From: Mycogone perniciosa
Lineage: Eukaryota; Ascomycota; Sordariomycetes; Hypocreales; Hypocreaceae
Direction of reading: 5' to 3'
Length of the DNA: 64,000 bases
NCBI GenBank assembly: GCA_025331125.1
Contig: JAOALB010000161.1
Location: forward strand, 1 to 64,000
A program made the translations under genes and the position numbers. Positions within the stretch are counted from its first letter, which is position 1. Every line of letters starts with the position of its first letter. The notes under the pieces were generated by a model. The model was given only the letters and a program-made list of their open reading frames with translations. It was not told the DNA's origin and did not search any database. Below are positions 1 to 9,756 of the stretch, piece by piece.

Positions 1-140
1 ATGTAATACATTAGGTAAAGATTAAGAAAGTACGGTTGGACTGCGCTTACAGAAGTATGGCTACAGAGCTAAGAGGTATGGTCTGTGCCCAGAAACTTTC
101 TATCTATAGAAATCGCGGACACTCATTTCGCACTCTACTG
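1..140 (-). repeat. Truncated member of the ~423-bp TA-flanked MITE family
   Basis: This segment ends in CTCTACTG followed by TA at 141-142, the same terminus as the complete elements at 5038-5461 and 6607-7028. Its inner sequence (the TGTGCCCAG block near 85-95 and the ATTAAGAAAGTACG block near 21-34) matches the reverse complement of the left end of the 6607-7028 copy, so it lies in the opposite orientation. The rest of the element lies outside the window. No coding capacity is seen. Assignment to the pogo/Fot1-type group rests on TA flanks and CAG-type termini and is inference. Confidence 0.65.
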
Positions 141-142
141 TA

Positions 143-635
143 CTTTTGATGTGTTCTCTGGACAAGAGCTCCGGCCGCTGCGGAGATAGTAAATGTACCA
201 CTAGAACCAAATAGCCAAAAAAATTGGATTTAAGACTGCCAAATCTCGGCCCCAACATTCAACTGATGTATGTAGATCTGAATCCGGCTCCATACTTCAT
301 TAATGTTGCCGCCTAGGCGCTGGTGTTTTAATTTACATTAGAAAATTGCCCCTAAAATCTGACTTTTCCATGACTATAAATACCGCCTGTTACAGGGAGA
401 TAAATTTCCGTTGATGATTCCAGACTTGACGGTGGGAATACATATGAGTGCCTCTCCTTACCGATATCGCCACGATTGCTATTTTTTAAATACTGTTTTA
501 TCAGTTTCATTCAGTGGATGCAATGTGTGAATGGAATTTGCACTCACTCTGGATTATTTTCAATTCAAGGCGTGTAAGGATCGATGTCTATAATTGTTGC
601 CGATTCCCTCGTGCTAAAACATCGTCATATCGTTA
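143..635. other. Intergenic region upstream of the mucin-like gene
   Basis: No gene is seen. A TATAAATA box-like motif lies at 374-381 on the plus strand, about 255 bases upstream of the ATG at 636. It is a plausible but unproven promoter element for that gene. Confidence 0.35.
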
Positions 636-2237
636 ATGAATATGGTGGCAACAGAGCTCATGGCATTGGCCTTATTGACCTCTGTAATAGCGCAAACATG
701 GCCTATGCAACCTCGGATCCATAATCCTCGTCAGGTGAGAATAAGATTCTCCAACTCGACTGCTACACAACCCACATTATCTTCCACACAAGTCAACGCC
801 GAGAATAAGCCTTTACAGACAGCAACGAAAACATTCAGTGATTCTATCTCTACGCTATTGGCTTCTTGGTCTGGGGGTCTGTCTAGTCCAACTAATAAGG
901 AGTCATCAACATTGATAATCATCACCGTTCACAATCCAGAGATTACCACTTCCAGCTTAGGGACAACGATTGAGAAAGGAACACAGACTATATCAAGTTC
1001 AAAAGTCAAACAGACCACTTCGATGTCTAATACAGAGTATGTAACAAGGGAACCAAGCGCTCGGCCAACTCAATCGCCTACCAGTTCGTCTACGGAATTA
1101 ATCGCTGTCGAAAAGCTTGTACTATTGGAAGATTCTGTCCCTATTTTGTCCATGACTCACACCTCATTTTCGGAATTCGTGGCCCCTAGCATGCATAATA
1201 GCTTAGAACACCCTACCACCTTCATGGGTCCTGGTCTTACAAAAATCATAACATCTGCTCTTATTACTAAAGCCAACAACAACAACAACAACATGGCAAT
1301 TCCAGCGACGAATGATATAGAATCATCGAATTTGTCTTTCTCATATTCGACCCAAGCTTTGGCTGTTACCACGGCTAAATCCATTACCAGTAACGTCCCT
1401 AAAATCATCCGTCCCGACGGACCTAGCAAGTCGCCCTCGGAAGACTCTACCTTAATTCAAATTGGTTTCTTGTATCCCCTGAACTACCCTTTCGTCGCAA
1501 GTCACATCGAAGCTGCCAGTCGGATCTTCCAGCTTCTTCCTCGGGCTCTTGCTGACTCCGGTGGCTTCTCCGTTGATGAAGTTCCAGTTTTGGAGCTTAT
1601 ACCGTATAACACAATGGAAAAGTGGAACTATATTACGACAATTGCGAAACTATATTATCCGTCTAGTTTAGTGCAAAAGTTGCATATGGATCTCTGGATT
1701 CCGGGCTCTAGACTCTACAATAACCCCGACGACCTGGTTCGAAATCTAACAGCTTTGATCAATCCAAAGATTGATATTTATGGTAACATCATTGATGGCG
1801 GCGCTCCAACCGATAGCTCTACTCCAACTAGCATCGAGATCCCCATTAATGACGCCTTCGACTCTAATGACCATGAAAATCAAACTTCGAAGCGAAGGAC
1901 TACTACTATAGGTATTGCAATGGGTGCTATAGGGCTTAGTGTCATGTGTGGTGTAACTTTGTTCATAATTGCCAGTCGATACAAAGACAAAAGACATTCC
2001 TATCGGAAATTTAGCTGTGATAGAAGGAGATTCGGCTCGTCAGAGATATGCTACGTAGGGTCGTGTAACGTTCCCGTGAGGCAAGATGCTTCCTTCCACA
2101 ACGAAACCTCTTCCCACAGGGCTTTTGAAGATCAAAAGATCTACAATTACAGGCGAAGCAAAGTGAACACATCAGTTCGAAATACCAAGATCTCTAAGCC
2201 AATTATCCTAGGGAATTCACTTTCATGGGACTCTTGA
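636..2237 (+). CDS. Mucin-like single-pass membrane glycoprotein (Msb2-like sensor domain)
   Basis: The 533-residue ORF opens with a hydrophobic signal peptide (about residues 1-20). A Ser/Thr-rich, probably heavily O-glycosylated stretch follows to about residue 265, with a six-Asn run encoded by an AAC repeat near 1270-1293. A folded-looking domain spans about 274-385 (IGFLYPLNYPFV at its start, SRLYNNPDDLV near its end). Next come an acidic/polar linker, one transmembrane helix at about 424-447 and a basic cytoplasmic tail of about 85 residues. The domain resembles, from memory, the juxtamembrane region of fungal Msb2-type signalling mucins that act upstream of MAP kinases at the plasma membrane. 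Known Msb2 proteins have longer Ser/Thr repeats, so this could be a short paralogue or another fungal surface sensor. No intron is needed. It stands alone among repeats. Confidence 0.65.
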   Translation: MNMVATELMALALLTSVIAQTWPMQPRIHNPRQVRIRFSNSTATQPTLSSTQVNAENKPLQTATKTFSDSISTLLASWSGGLSSPTNKESSTLIIITVHNPEITTSSLGTTIEKGTQTISSSKVKQTTSMSNTEYVTREPSARPTQSPTSSSTELIAVEKLVLLEDSVPILSMTHTSFSEFVAPSMHNSLEHPTTFMGPGLTKIITSALITKANNNNNNMAIPATNDIESSNLSFSYSTQALAVTTAKSITSNVPKIIRPDGPSKSPSEDSTLIQIGFLYPLNYPFVASHIEAASRIFQLLPRALADSGGFSVDEVPVLELIPYNTMEKWNYITTIAKLYYPSSLVQKLHMDLWIPGSRLYNNPDDLVRNLTALINPKIDIYGNIIDGGAPTDSSTPTSIEIPINDAFDSNDHENQTSKRRTTTIGIAMGAIGLSVMCGVTLFIIASRYKDKRHSYRKFSCDRRRFGSSEICYVGSCNVPVRQDASFHNETSSHRAFEDQKIYNYRRSKVNTSVRNTKISKPIILGNSLSWDS

Positions 2238-2948
2238 ACTCAACACAATCCCCGCCCGAAGAACGGCTAATATTGGTACGATCCTGGTAAGTGAGCCGAG
2301 AGAAAGGTCCGAACAACAACGGACCAATCAAGACTGGATCAGATGGGGTCGCATTGATGATTATTGGCACACAGTATAAATAATGTATATAGACTCTAAT
2401 TTCTCACTTCCTTTAGCACAGATAGTAGCAAGTCGTTGACTCAATCATTTCTTTAGTCATTGGTTTCAATTTACGATCTATCACCAATGTGATAGTTGGC
2501 TCAGGACGACGGCCCAATCTTCTGCCAATATAAATTCCGCTCTAGGGTTTATCCCTTGGGAAGCCTTCCAGAACGTCACAAATATGCATCCAGTTAGTTC
2601 ACTTTGAAACATGCAATCACACACACACAAGTCTATTACGCACCATATTAAGCTGAAAGGGCACTATTAATATATTACATACACACTTCTCAAGCTTTGC
2701 CATAGTCTCCGTCAAGCCCTTCCAATGTCCACTTTCTGCTCTTTCCTGCTCATGTGTCACTTCTGTGCGGGGTCTCGTGGGGTTGGTACGTAGCAAGCTA
2801 ACTTGAAGCCTGTTTCTCCAAGTGTTCAGTGTCCTATCTTCAGCTGCTGAAGCAGCACTTACTATCTATGGCACGAGGCGTTTGGCGTGGTTTGGTTAAG
2901 GTTAGTAAAGGTTGGTAAAGGTGAAGGGCGGGGCTTATCCCCTGCGGT
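2238..2948. other. Intergenic, no gene seen
   Basis: Downstream of the mucin-like gene I see only noncoding sequence, including a short CA run near 2620-2630. Nothing coding is supported before the LINE relic. Confidence 0.4.
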
Positions 2949-3715
2949 TTATCTCTGTTCATCGAGTCGGCCTGTAGCTATAGCGCATCGTATCGTCGCT
3001 CGGACGGCTTCCATATCCGGGGTCCAGTTATCGTTATCTGATGCGGATTTGCCTCCAAGATAAAACGACAGGCTGCTTCTTCTTGTAACAGTGCATTGAA
3101 GCATTTCAATCCGGTGTTCTATCCGCTTTTTGCAATGAAAGAGAAAGTGTTCTACTGTTTCTCGCGCTTGTCCGCATGGGCATTGACTCGTTGGCGCTGC
3201 TCCGATCTGGTAGAGGTACCCATGTAATCGTGCCATTCCCATCCTAATCTGGGCCAGCACGCTCGCCTCTTTCCAGGATAGTTGGTCGTACAGTTGCCAA
3301 GTATGTTCCTCGGGAGCGCCGAGTCAACCCTCTTGGCATGTTTCCCAACCCCTTCTAGTAAAATTCTGCTGTTCTGTTGCTTGTGAATGCCGCGACAATT
3401 CGGTGTTTGAACTTGGGTAAAGCTTCAAAGGCGTATGCCATTGCTGCTAGTTCTGCTGAATACGGATTCTGCTCTGTCCGGTGCCGAGGGTGACGGAGAG
3501 CGTTTCGAGTCTGCCGCCCCTTCTTATAGACAAGGGGAGCTGGATGGCCCCGCCCATGCCTACTATCCCGCTCTTCACTGAGCTGCTCGTGGCGACTCGT
3601 ACGGCCCAACCTGCATTAACCATGTTTGCGGCTTCCTCGCTCTTGTCGACGGCGATAATTGGTATACATTTCTCCCAGGGTGCCAATATAAACAGGTTAA
3701 TGGTCTCCATCCTGT
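2949..3715 (-). pseudogene. Tad1-like LINE ORF2 3' relic (RNase H and Cys-rich tail)
   Basis: On the minus strand, fragments in several frames match the C-terminal part of fungal Tad1-type LINE polymerases. From 3710 downwards there is an RNase H entry region (ILAPWEKCIPII, then VGMGGAI). A second frame contains NPYSAELAAMAYAFEALP. At 3260-2949 comes the zinc-knuckle tail (CPCGQARETVEHFLFHC, then SLSFYLGGKSASDN and AIATGRLD). The middle of the RNase H region is missing and the frames are shifted, so this is a deleted, dead 5'-truncated copy. Homology may extend to about 3830. The family call is by motif recognition. Confidence 0.85.
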
Positions 3716-3830
3716 CTATTGGGACCTCGTGGCAGACATCGGCAATCCGTCGCAGGGGAGATATAAATCTCCTGAACGCTCGGATCCGGAGTGTTGTTCT
3801 GCGCGTGGGTTAGTCTCTGGTAGGCTGTGG

Positions 3831-4573
3831 AGGTCTACCCACAGCTTTGTCGCTCTTTTCCAGAAAGGCTTGGGTTACATAGAGCAATAAAGGAATTTAA
3901 TCATTGGTGATCGCCAGCCATTGCGGAATGCGTCATAATTGGTAGTACCTATATCAAATTAATCCAGACCCGTAAGCCAACACAATAAACTAGCATGTTA
4001 ATTGTGGATTTGTAATGGATAGTTGCGTTGAGTCGGTTGCCGAAGTATAGCGCAGTTGAGTCATGAGCCAGCCGCGTGTGGTGCTTTACCCTCTAGTTCG
4101 TTCAATTCGACATCTTGAGTGGCATTCTACGTAGCTCTAGGTTGCGACGTGGTGAGTGGATGTTTCTCTATTAAGCTGGCCATAGTAAGTCTCTTGGTGT
4201 CCATAGAAGAAAGAAATTGACGACCAAACTGGCCCGACTTCTATACACAATGCTAATGGTCGTGTATCCTATAAACTTGCGTGGTATTTAGTCTGTAAGC
4301 ACTCACACCAACGCTATGCTAACTAAAGTTCTTCCGGTCCCACTGGAGATTGGCCGAGTCCTATACTTCCATCCTCTCCTTGGGGGCCGCGATTCTGCCC
4401 CATAGACGCCAAATTTTACAATCGTAGGAATAACGTAAAGGGAAAAATTCGCTTGGTGGTAGGAACGAAGTATGCATAGTTAATAGTCGATGGTGATTTT
4501 TTTCGTCATCTCTTGCTGCAGCAAAAGATTAAACCTTCATAGAATGGCCATCCCTTGACTTGCGTTACCTGCC
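3831..4573. other. Intergenic, no gene seen
   Basis: I find no supportable coding region, RNA gene or clear repeat boundary in this stretch beside the LINE relic. Confidence 0.35.
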
Positions 4574-4900
4574 TTATTCCCCTTGAGCCCCACTGGACTC
4601 GCTTTCAGGAGATGGTGCCGTTGACCGCTGAAAGTGCACGATTTGCTGAGTAAAGAGCGAAACAAGCTTAAAAATTGCGTTTCGATTATCTTCTTCGATT
4701 GAATCTTTGATCAGTGTCACGGGCTCGTTCGTATTGATTCGTGAGGCGGACGGCGTATATATGTCTTGTCGCGTTGGATTGCTACCGATCATTGTACATC
4801 CCATAATGAAGTTCGGCATACAGTGGTATTGCCGACGTAGACTATATACTGGGAACTTTGAAGATAAGGTGTTAAAATACCCACCTACATAATATATCAT
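4574..4900 (-). CDS. Small hypothetical protein (108 residues), weak
   Basis: The ORF opens with ATG at 4900 and encodes 108 residues with no recognised family. The C-terminal half is polar and helix-prone (NTNEPVTLIKDSIEEDN, then FTQQIVHFQR) and ends in an acidic Ser/Glu-rich tail (PSPESESSGAQGE). This layout is loosely like the small proteins at 11.3, 17.8, 19.3 and 21.9 kb, but no alignment supports kinship. It may be only the last exon of a longer gene, or chance. It lies in repeat-rich DNA next to a MITE. Confidence 0.3.
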   Translation of the reverse strand: MIYYVGGYFNTLSSKFPVYSLRRQYHCMPNFIMGCTMIGSNPTRQDIYTPSASRINTNEPVTLIKDSIEEDNRNAIFKLVSLFTQQIVHFQRSTAPSPESESSGAQGE

Positions 4901-5037
4901 TAGCTACATTAGCTAATGCTTTCACTCCAATTTTGCTAGCTGATGTCAAGGTTGGCAAGCTTTTAAAAACACGATCGTCAAGACAAACCATTTCACCGTT
5001 TTCGGCGCCAATACGCCGTTGTTGTTAATACACACTA

Positions 5038-5461
5038 CGGTAGCGACCGAAATCAGTGTCCGCGGGTGGTGTGTTTGAAAACTCTCTGGGCACGGCTAAC
5101 AGTAGCTAGTACTGGCTTGTCGCGTTATTCTTCAACGCTGGCCTAACAAAAAGCCATATATGGCTGTTTACCATTTACATATTAAGATCACGAGCCTAAT
5201 TGGACTTGAACGTCAGAACTAGCAAGGCAATAACACAGTTTCTAAAAGTCTAAAACTTGCTTATATTAATAGATACTTAGAGCGATTTTCGGCCATTTCT
5301 TGCTGTCATCCTTTATAGGCCAGTGACAGCGTTATGCTTATTTAATGTTAGGTAGACACTCAGTACTGTCTGACTACATGTATCATCAGAAAAGTACTGG
5401 CTAAGGAAACTTTAGGCACGATCTGTCCAGAAGCTTCCTATATATATTTTAGCCGCTACTG
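5038..5461 (+). mobile_element. MITE, 424 bp, TA-flanked, copy A
   Basis: The element is bounded by TA at 5036-5037 and 5462-5463. Its termini are inverted repeats: the left end reads CGGTAGCGACCGAAA and the right end, reverse complemented, reads CAGTAGCGGCTAAAA. A subterminal CTCTGGGCACGG block near 5083-5095 is shared with copy B and the copy at the window start. It has no ORF. TA target duplication and CAG-type ends suggest a non-autonomous relative of pogo/Fot1-like Tc1-mariner elements (inference). Confidence 0.75.
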
Positions 5462-5561
5462 TACATGCAGTTTTCCTCAGTATTTTTTACGGTGCCAATT
5501 CTTTACACAGCCACTTTTACCCACCTAATATCTATCTAGATCTAGTCTAAGCCTTATTAGT

Positions 5562-6332
5562 CTAAAGCCTAGCCCTCTTTGTTTCCGACTCATCGTCTGG
5601 TGGTCCATCTGGCGCCCTCTTTTTCGCTTCCTCCTCCATCTTCGTCCTCTTTGTTTCTGACTCACCGTCTGGTGGTCCATCTGGCCTCCTCTTGCCGCTG
5701 TCCTTATCTTGGATCACGTTCTTCATTTTTAGTGTTGTTTCATCACAGTGCTTGCTCAATGCCAGGCGCGATCGGGTCTGAGACAAGTATTCATAATCTC
5801 CAGACGGACCTTCCTCTCCGTAGTAGCTACAGTAGCAAGGTCCGAATGGTTGACTATTGCCTTTTGCGTATTTCTTCCAGCACTCTGGGTGCGCCGCACA
5901 GGAGCAACCGGGTTTTATATGTGGTGACTCTAATACAATTTCCTCCCCGCACATGTAGCATGTGTTGTCTTGGAAAAAATTAGAAGTAACGGCGCCGTTA
6001 ATGTGCTTCAGGGTTTCTTGTATATCTCTTTTCGCCTGAAGGAACTCGGGCTTGTTGTGACAATCTACCCAATGTTTCCACCATTTCTTTTGCACCCCTT
6101 CTGGTGCCAATTTGAAAGTCATGAATAGGTTTTTGTACATTCTTCCTTTTTCAAATGCGGTGAGATCTTGAATGATATCACTAGTCGATATTATATTAGC
6201 TATCATTGCTCTTTTTAAAATGAAATGTTCGATGAGTCGATATGTTTCAGAAGACTTCATGATTGCCGCTAACCGAAACACAGCGTAGATTATCGAATCT
6301 TCTCTCGTGGTTCGCGGTATCCTAATATACAT
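5562..6332 (-). CDS. RING-like Cys/His protein with C-terminal 24-residue tandem repeat
   Basis: The ATG is at 6332 and the product has 256 residues. The N-terminal ~115 residues are helical and unrecognised. A Cys/His cluster follows: C125-x2-C128-x14-C143-x-C145-x2-H148-x2-C151-x14-C166-x-C168. It resembles a RING-type zinc-binding module, except that the last pair is CxC instead of CxxC. The C-terminus carries a 24-residue unit (starting KRRPDGPPDGESETKR) that is repeated once with the last copy truncated. The matching 72-bp DNA duplication is visible at about 5574-5690. The repeats are basic and could serve as nuclear localisation signals. If the RING is functional it could act as a ubiquitin ligase, but that is inference. 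The gene sits between two MITEs. Confidence 0.55.
   Translation of the reverse strand: MYIRIPRTTREDSIIYAVFRLAAIMKSSETYRLIEHFILKRAMIANIISTSDIIQDLTAFEKGRMYKNLFMTFKLAPEGVQKKWWKHWVDCHNKPEFLQAKRDIQETLKHINGAVTSNFFQDNTCYMCGEEIVLESPHIKPGCSCAAHPECWKKYAKGNSQPFGPCYCSYYGEEGPSGDYEYLSQTRSRLALSKHCDETTLKMKNVIQDKDSGKRRPDGPPDGESETKRTKMEEEAKKRAPDGPPDDESETKRARL
5574..5690. repeat. 72-bp tandem duplication inside the RING-like gene
   Basis: The string CTCTTTGTTTC(C/T)GACTCA recurs 72 bp apart (around 5576 and 5648), together with GTCTGGTGGTCCATCTGG. It encodes the 24-residue C-terminal repeat in frame. The second copy is partial. Confidence 0.85.
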
Positions 6333-6606
6333 ATATATAGTACAGACCGCGAGCTAAGTCGTGATCCATATTCCGCTCATAGTGGTTATGCCTGCTTGAG
6401 ATTTTCCCGTCTAACCTCTCCAAACGAAGATCTTGGCTTTATTATGCAACTAATCTAAAAATGGCTCATAAACTGTCTGGTTGGAACGACAGTGTTGTCA
6501 ACACACAATACTCTGCGTCATGCACATATGTGTTACATAATGCGGGTCATAATACAATACAATTTATTAACGCCCAGCGGTTAAGCCAAAAGGGCAACTT
6601 TAGATA

Positions 6607-7028
6607 CAGAAGAGGCCGAAATTAGTGTCCACATTTGGTAGGTAGTATAGAAAGTGTCTGGGCACAGACTATGCCTCTGATTACCGTAGCCGATACTCCG
6701 TACTTTTATGAACGTAGCCCAATTGTACTTTCTTAATGTTTACCTAGTATTATGTACATATGAACAATTTCGCCATTGCTATACAGAAGGGAACGGCAAG
6801 AAACACCCAGAAGTCGCTCTAAACTCTGTCTTAATAGAAAAAGCTTCAAATCCATAAGTGCGCAGTTTACAAGTTAAAAAAGCCACAAATTGCCTTTATT
6901 ATGCTAATGCTAACAAATAACCTAATATACATTCTTCTATAGTACAAGCTACAGCAGGCAGCAGTCTGGTCCGTGCCCAGAGAGTTTCTAAACACGCAAA
7001 TCGCGGACATTCATTTCGGCCTCTACTG
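6607..7028 (+). mobile_element. MITE, 422 bp, TA-flanked, copy B
   Basis: The element is flanked by TA at 6605-6606 and 7029-7030. The inverted ends read CAGAAGAGGCCGAAATTAG on the left and, reverse complemented, CAGTAGAGGCCGAAATGAA on the right. Subterminal GTCTGGGCAC / GTGCCCAGAG blocks are also inverted. Length and termini match copy A. There is no ORF. One of the fifteen TACTCCGTA words (6694-6702) lies inside it. Confidence 0.8.
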
Positions 7029-7396
7029 TATATATATATAGAAACATCTAATTGCGGATTTGTAAATATTCAAAAATCAGTTTCGTTGTGTACGTGATAA
7101 CCGCGTAAAATCAGGCGTAATAAATATATGTTGTCAAAAACGCAGTAAACATGTCAACCATGTAGCGGCTCCAATAGTGGAGAGAGAACTTCAAGCTCAA
7201 CACAAAACATAAAAAATGAATGCGTTGTTCGAACGAGCTGCTTCTAGCATCTAGAAAGTACTATATAATGCTACAAAAACATTGGCACATAAGCTCGCGT
7301 TAACCCTTTTTTTCTCGTTCACCTTCCCTCGCGTTTACAACCGCTTCTAGCCATCGTATCCGTTTTGAAGAGAAGGGACAACGTAGATTGGAAGTG

Positions 7397-7822
7397 ATGG
7401 GTAATGTCCACCTGCTCCACCCGGAGCACCATTACCGCAGATCACTTGTGCGGCCTGTGTGGTCTCCACACTTCGTTGTAACTGAAGTTATTCTTAGCGT
7501 CACGATTTCCGGATGGACCTTCCATGGTGTAAGAGTAGAGATCCAAGATATCTTTCGCTGGGACTGGCCAGACCCATATGACCTACGTTGGGTCTTAGAT
7601 GATGGGTACAATCTGGTACTCTGGGAGGAGTTTCAACAACGGCGTCTGTACGACTCAGATGAGCCTTCCCGAGGTATAGAGATGATCCTCGGGCATTATG
7701 AACTCGGTGAGAAGACCTACTACGGCATCAAATGGATAGATTATGTTTCACCCACGTGGGAGTTGGAAGAAAACTTGGATGCTTATTCAGACCTCTTGAC
7801 CGATTATTACCTAGGACGGTAA
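7397..7822 (+). CDS. Orphan small chromodomain protein
   Basis: I place the start at the ATG at 7397 because the upstream in-frame codon is TTG. The product has 141 residues. The first ~85 are unrecognised, with RWVLDDGYNLVLWEEF near the middle. Residues ~89-136 form a chromodomain (IEMILGHYE, then GIKWIDYVSPTWELEENL). Two of the three aromatic-cage positions are present (Trp in IKW, Tyr in IDY). The first cage residue appears replaced by Arg in SRGIEM, by manual alignment to HP1. Chromodomains bind methylated histone tails. This one could be a derived chromatin reader or the leftover of a chromovirus-type integrase tail. No integrase core is present nearby. Its repeat-rich context leaves both options open. 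Confidence 0.6.
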   Translation: MGNVHLLHPEHHYRRSLVRPVWSPHFVVTEVILSVTISGWTFHGVRVEIQDIFRWDWPDPYDLRWVLDDGYNLVLWEEFQQRRLYDSDEPSRGIEMILGHYELGEKTYYGIKWIDYVSPTWELEENLDAYSDLLTDYYLGR

Positions 7823-9144
7823 ATCTAAGTTGAAGCCGACGTATTGTGGTGTCACACATCCTGTGACGAAAAGAGATCCTTGCGTGAGTGGTAATCGGAT
7901 TCGACAATTCCAGAGAGTTTGCGATGAAGGAAAGAAAACAAATTCTTCCATCATATCATATTTCTAGGCGTATCCGGGTCATGTGGTCTGAAATACTGTT
8001 CTGAGGTCCTCATATGAAGGGGAAAGTGAGGCCTCGATTGTGGTGGCACATAGTAAATGTAAGCTATAATATACTATTAGCTACAGCTGCCGAGGTGTCC
8101 ACTTCACGAGATACACACTTCACTATTGCTGGCTGGTATAACGGTTTGATAGTGGCTGCAATTAAGCTCGTCGATCAGTCATAGGATCGTGCATGAAGAC
8201 CTGACCTTACACCTCTCGAAATGCTCTTGGAGTGAGATAGAGTCAGAAGTGACCAAGTTATGGACAAACTTTGATAAAGCTTTTTCCCGGATGTTAAAAA
8301 TGGCCGTGGATGGGTACCCAAATCCGATACGGCTTCACCCCATCCTTCAATTCAGATCCTAGCCACCCATACTCTTAAAGATCCATAGCTAGGCAGTTCT
8401 TGAAGTTGCGGCGATGAATTAATACAGCGAGCCAATTTAACATGCTATGAACCTGAAAAGTAAACATTGTTGGAATTTTGAACTGATCGTGATGCGGTTG
8501 TTACAGTAATTTCCATGGCTGTGTGGAGGAAATTGATCAATACCATGTGTTATTCGTTGATGATGATGAGAGCAATTTGGATGGGTATGTCTTGCTAAAA
8601 TAATGATTGGCGTATGATTGAACTGAAGCCATCCTAATGAGGCTCCTAATTCCCAAGCAAAGTCCCCCGCTTTGCTCTAGGACCTGGATAGGGGACCCCT
8701 AAGATGGGCACTAATGTCGGTCCTCTGGTATACCCATGGGTTTGTGCGTAACATTGTCGGCCTAGTTATTCAACCTAATCACTTCAAGAAATTCTGCCAT
8801 GGGAAGAATTCGATAGCGATTTCTGGCGGCGTTTACAGATGTCAGTTCATTATGTGTTGAATAGTAGCATCTCCCCTTGTGTCGCAAAAGCAAGGGAGTG
8901 ATAGAGATTGGAATGATAATAGCAAGAGGCATGCAGTAGACAACTAACTAGGGGTAAGCTTGCGATTATATTGATCTCTGAGAACCCGCCCCCTCTCCCC
9001 CTTTTATGGGAGCGAAGCTCTCTGTTTATACCCATTCCGGAACACGTGACCAGCTGTCATTACATTCAGTCTTCTGACAAACGCCAAAAGCAGTTAGCTT
9101 TTCAATGACCCTATATTACCCCAGTTAAAGATGTTAGGATGGAA
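7823..9144. other. Intergenic, no gene seen
   Basis: No ORF here looks genuine and no TIR or LTR pair was recognised. A short minus-strand ORF at 8850-9035 has no support and is not called. Confidence 0.35.
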
Positions 9145-9756
9145 TTAAACGATTCGCCGGTCAATGTGTCTTACTGAATTCGTGGCCATCTTTGGCCTCT
9201 TTTGTATCCCATCTAGTGAGCGCTTATTCAGAGAGTTTAGCAATAGCAACTCTGTTATTTGCCCATCTACTACTTTCCATGTTGGCTGAACAGCACGACC
9301 AAAGTATGTATGATACTTAGGTAGCTGACAAGGCTTTCTTCCATAAGGGTAGGGAAGCGGGAATGTCTTGCTGCATTGGCCCGCAATGACTTTGCGAACT
9401 TTATGTATCTCCCGTGTATTTCCGGATTTACGCGTGAATCGCCGCCTTACTCTACCAAGCCCCCTTTGCCCACCTCGGCGCTTTAACGCTAATGTTTCAA
9501 CTTGTCGCCTATCCTTTTTCGTACTCATAATACACATCTGATCAAGGTTACACTGCTTTCTACTGGTTGCACAGATGTCCTCCACAGCTTGCCGTACTAC
9601 ATGGGATCTATCGGGAGTTTGAGCAACTGCATGGATGCTGTCAGTTACTGAAATGGGCCTGAAGTATTCACTGCTCACGGCGCTCCCGCTCCTCCGACAC
9701 ACAGGCAAGAGCTTGACCAAGGAGAACAACAGCGAAGGTTGACCAAAATATGGCAA
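9145..9756 (-). CDS. Hypothetical basic protein (203 residues), uncertain
   Basis: The ORF encodes 203 residues from ATG at 9756. It is strongly basic in the middle (LALKRRGG, then GRVRRRFTRKSGN), without signal peptide or membrane segment, and no family is recognised. The length is above what is expected by chance in this DNA, but composition and context do not settle whether it is expressed. It may be an orphan gene or a decayed repeat ORF. Confidence 0.3.
   Translation of the reverse strand: MPYFGQPSLLFSLVKLLPVCRRSGSAVSSEYFRPISVTDSIHAVAQTPDRSHVVRQAVEDICATSRKQCNLDQMCIMSTKKDRRQVETLALKRRGGQRGLGRVRRRFTRKSGNTREIHKVRKVIAGQCSKTFPLPYPYGRKPCQLPKYHTYFGRAVQPTWKVVDGQITELLLLNSLNKRSLDGIQKRPKMATNSVRHIDRRIV

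Noticed and set aside
1..60. Telomeric repeat or chromosome end at the left edge
   Set aside because: No TTAGGG-type array; the sequence matches the interior of the MITE family instead.
9145..9230. hAT transposase dimerisation motif on the plus strand (IPSSERLF)
   Set aside because: Only one short similarity to the usual motif, with stops around it and no other transposase domain.
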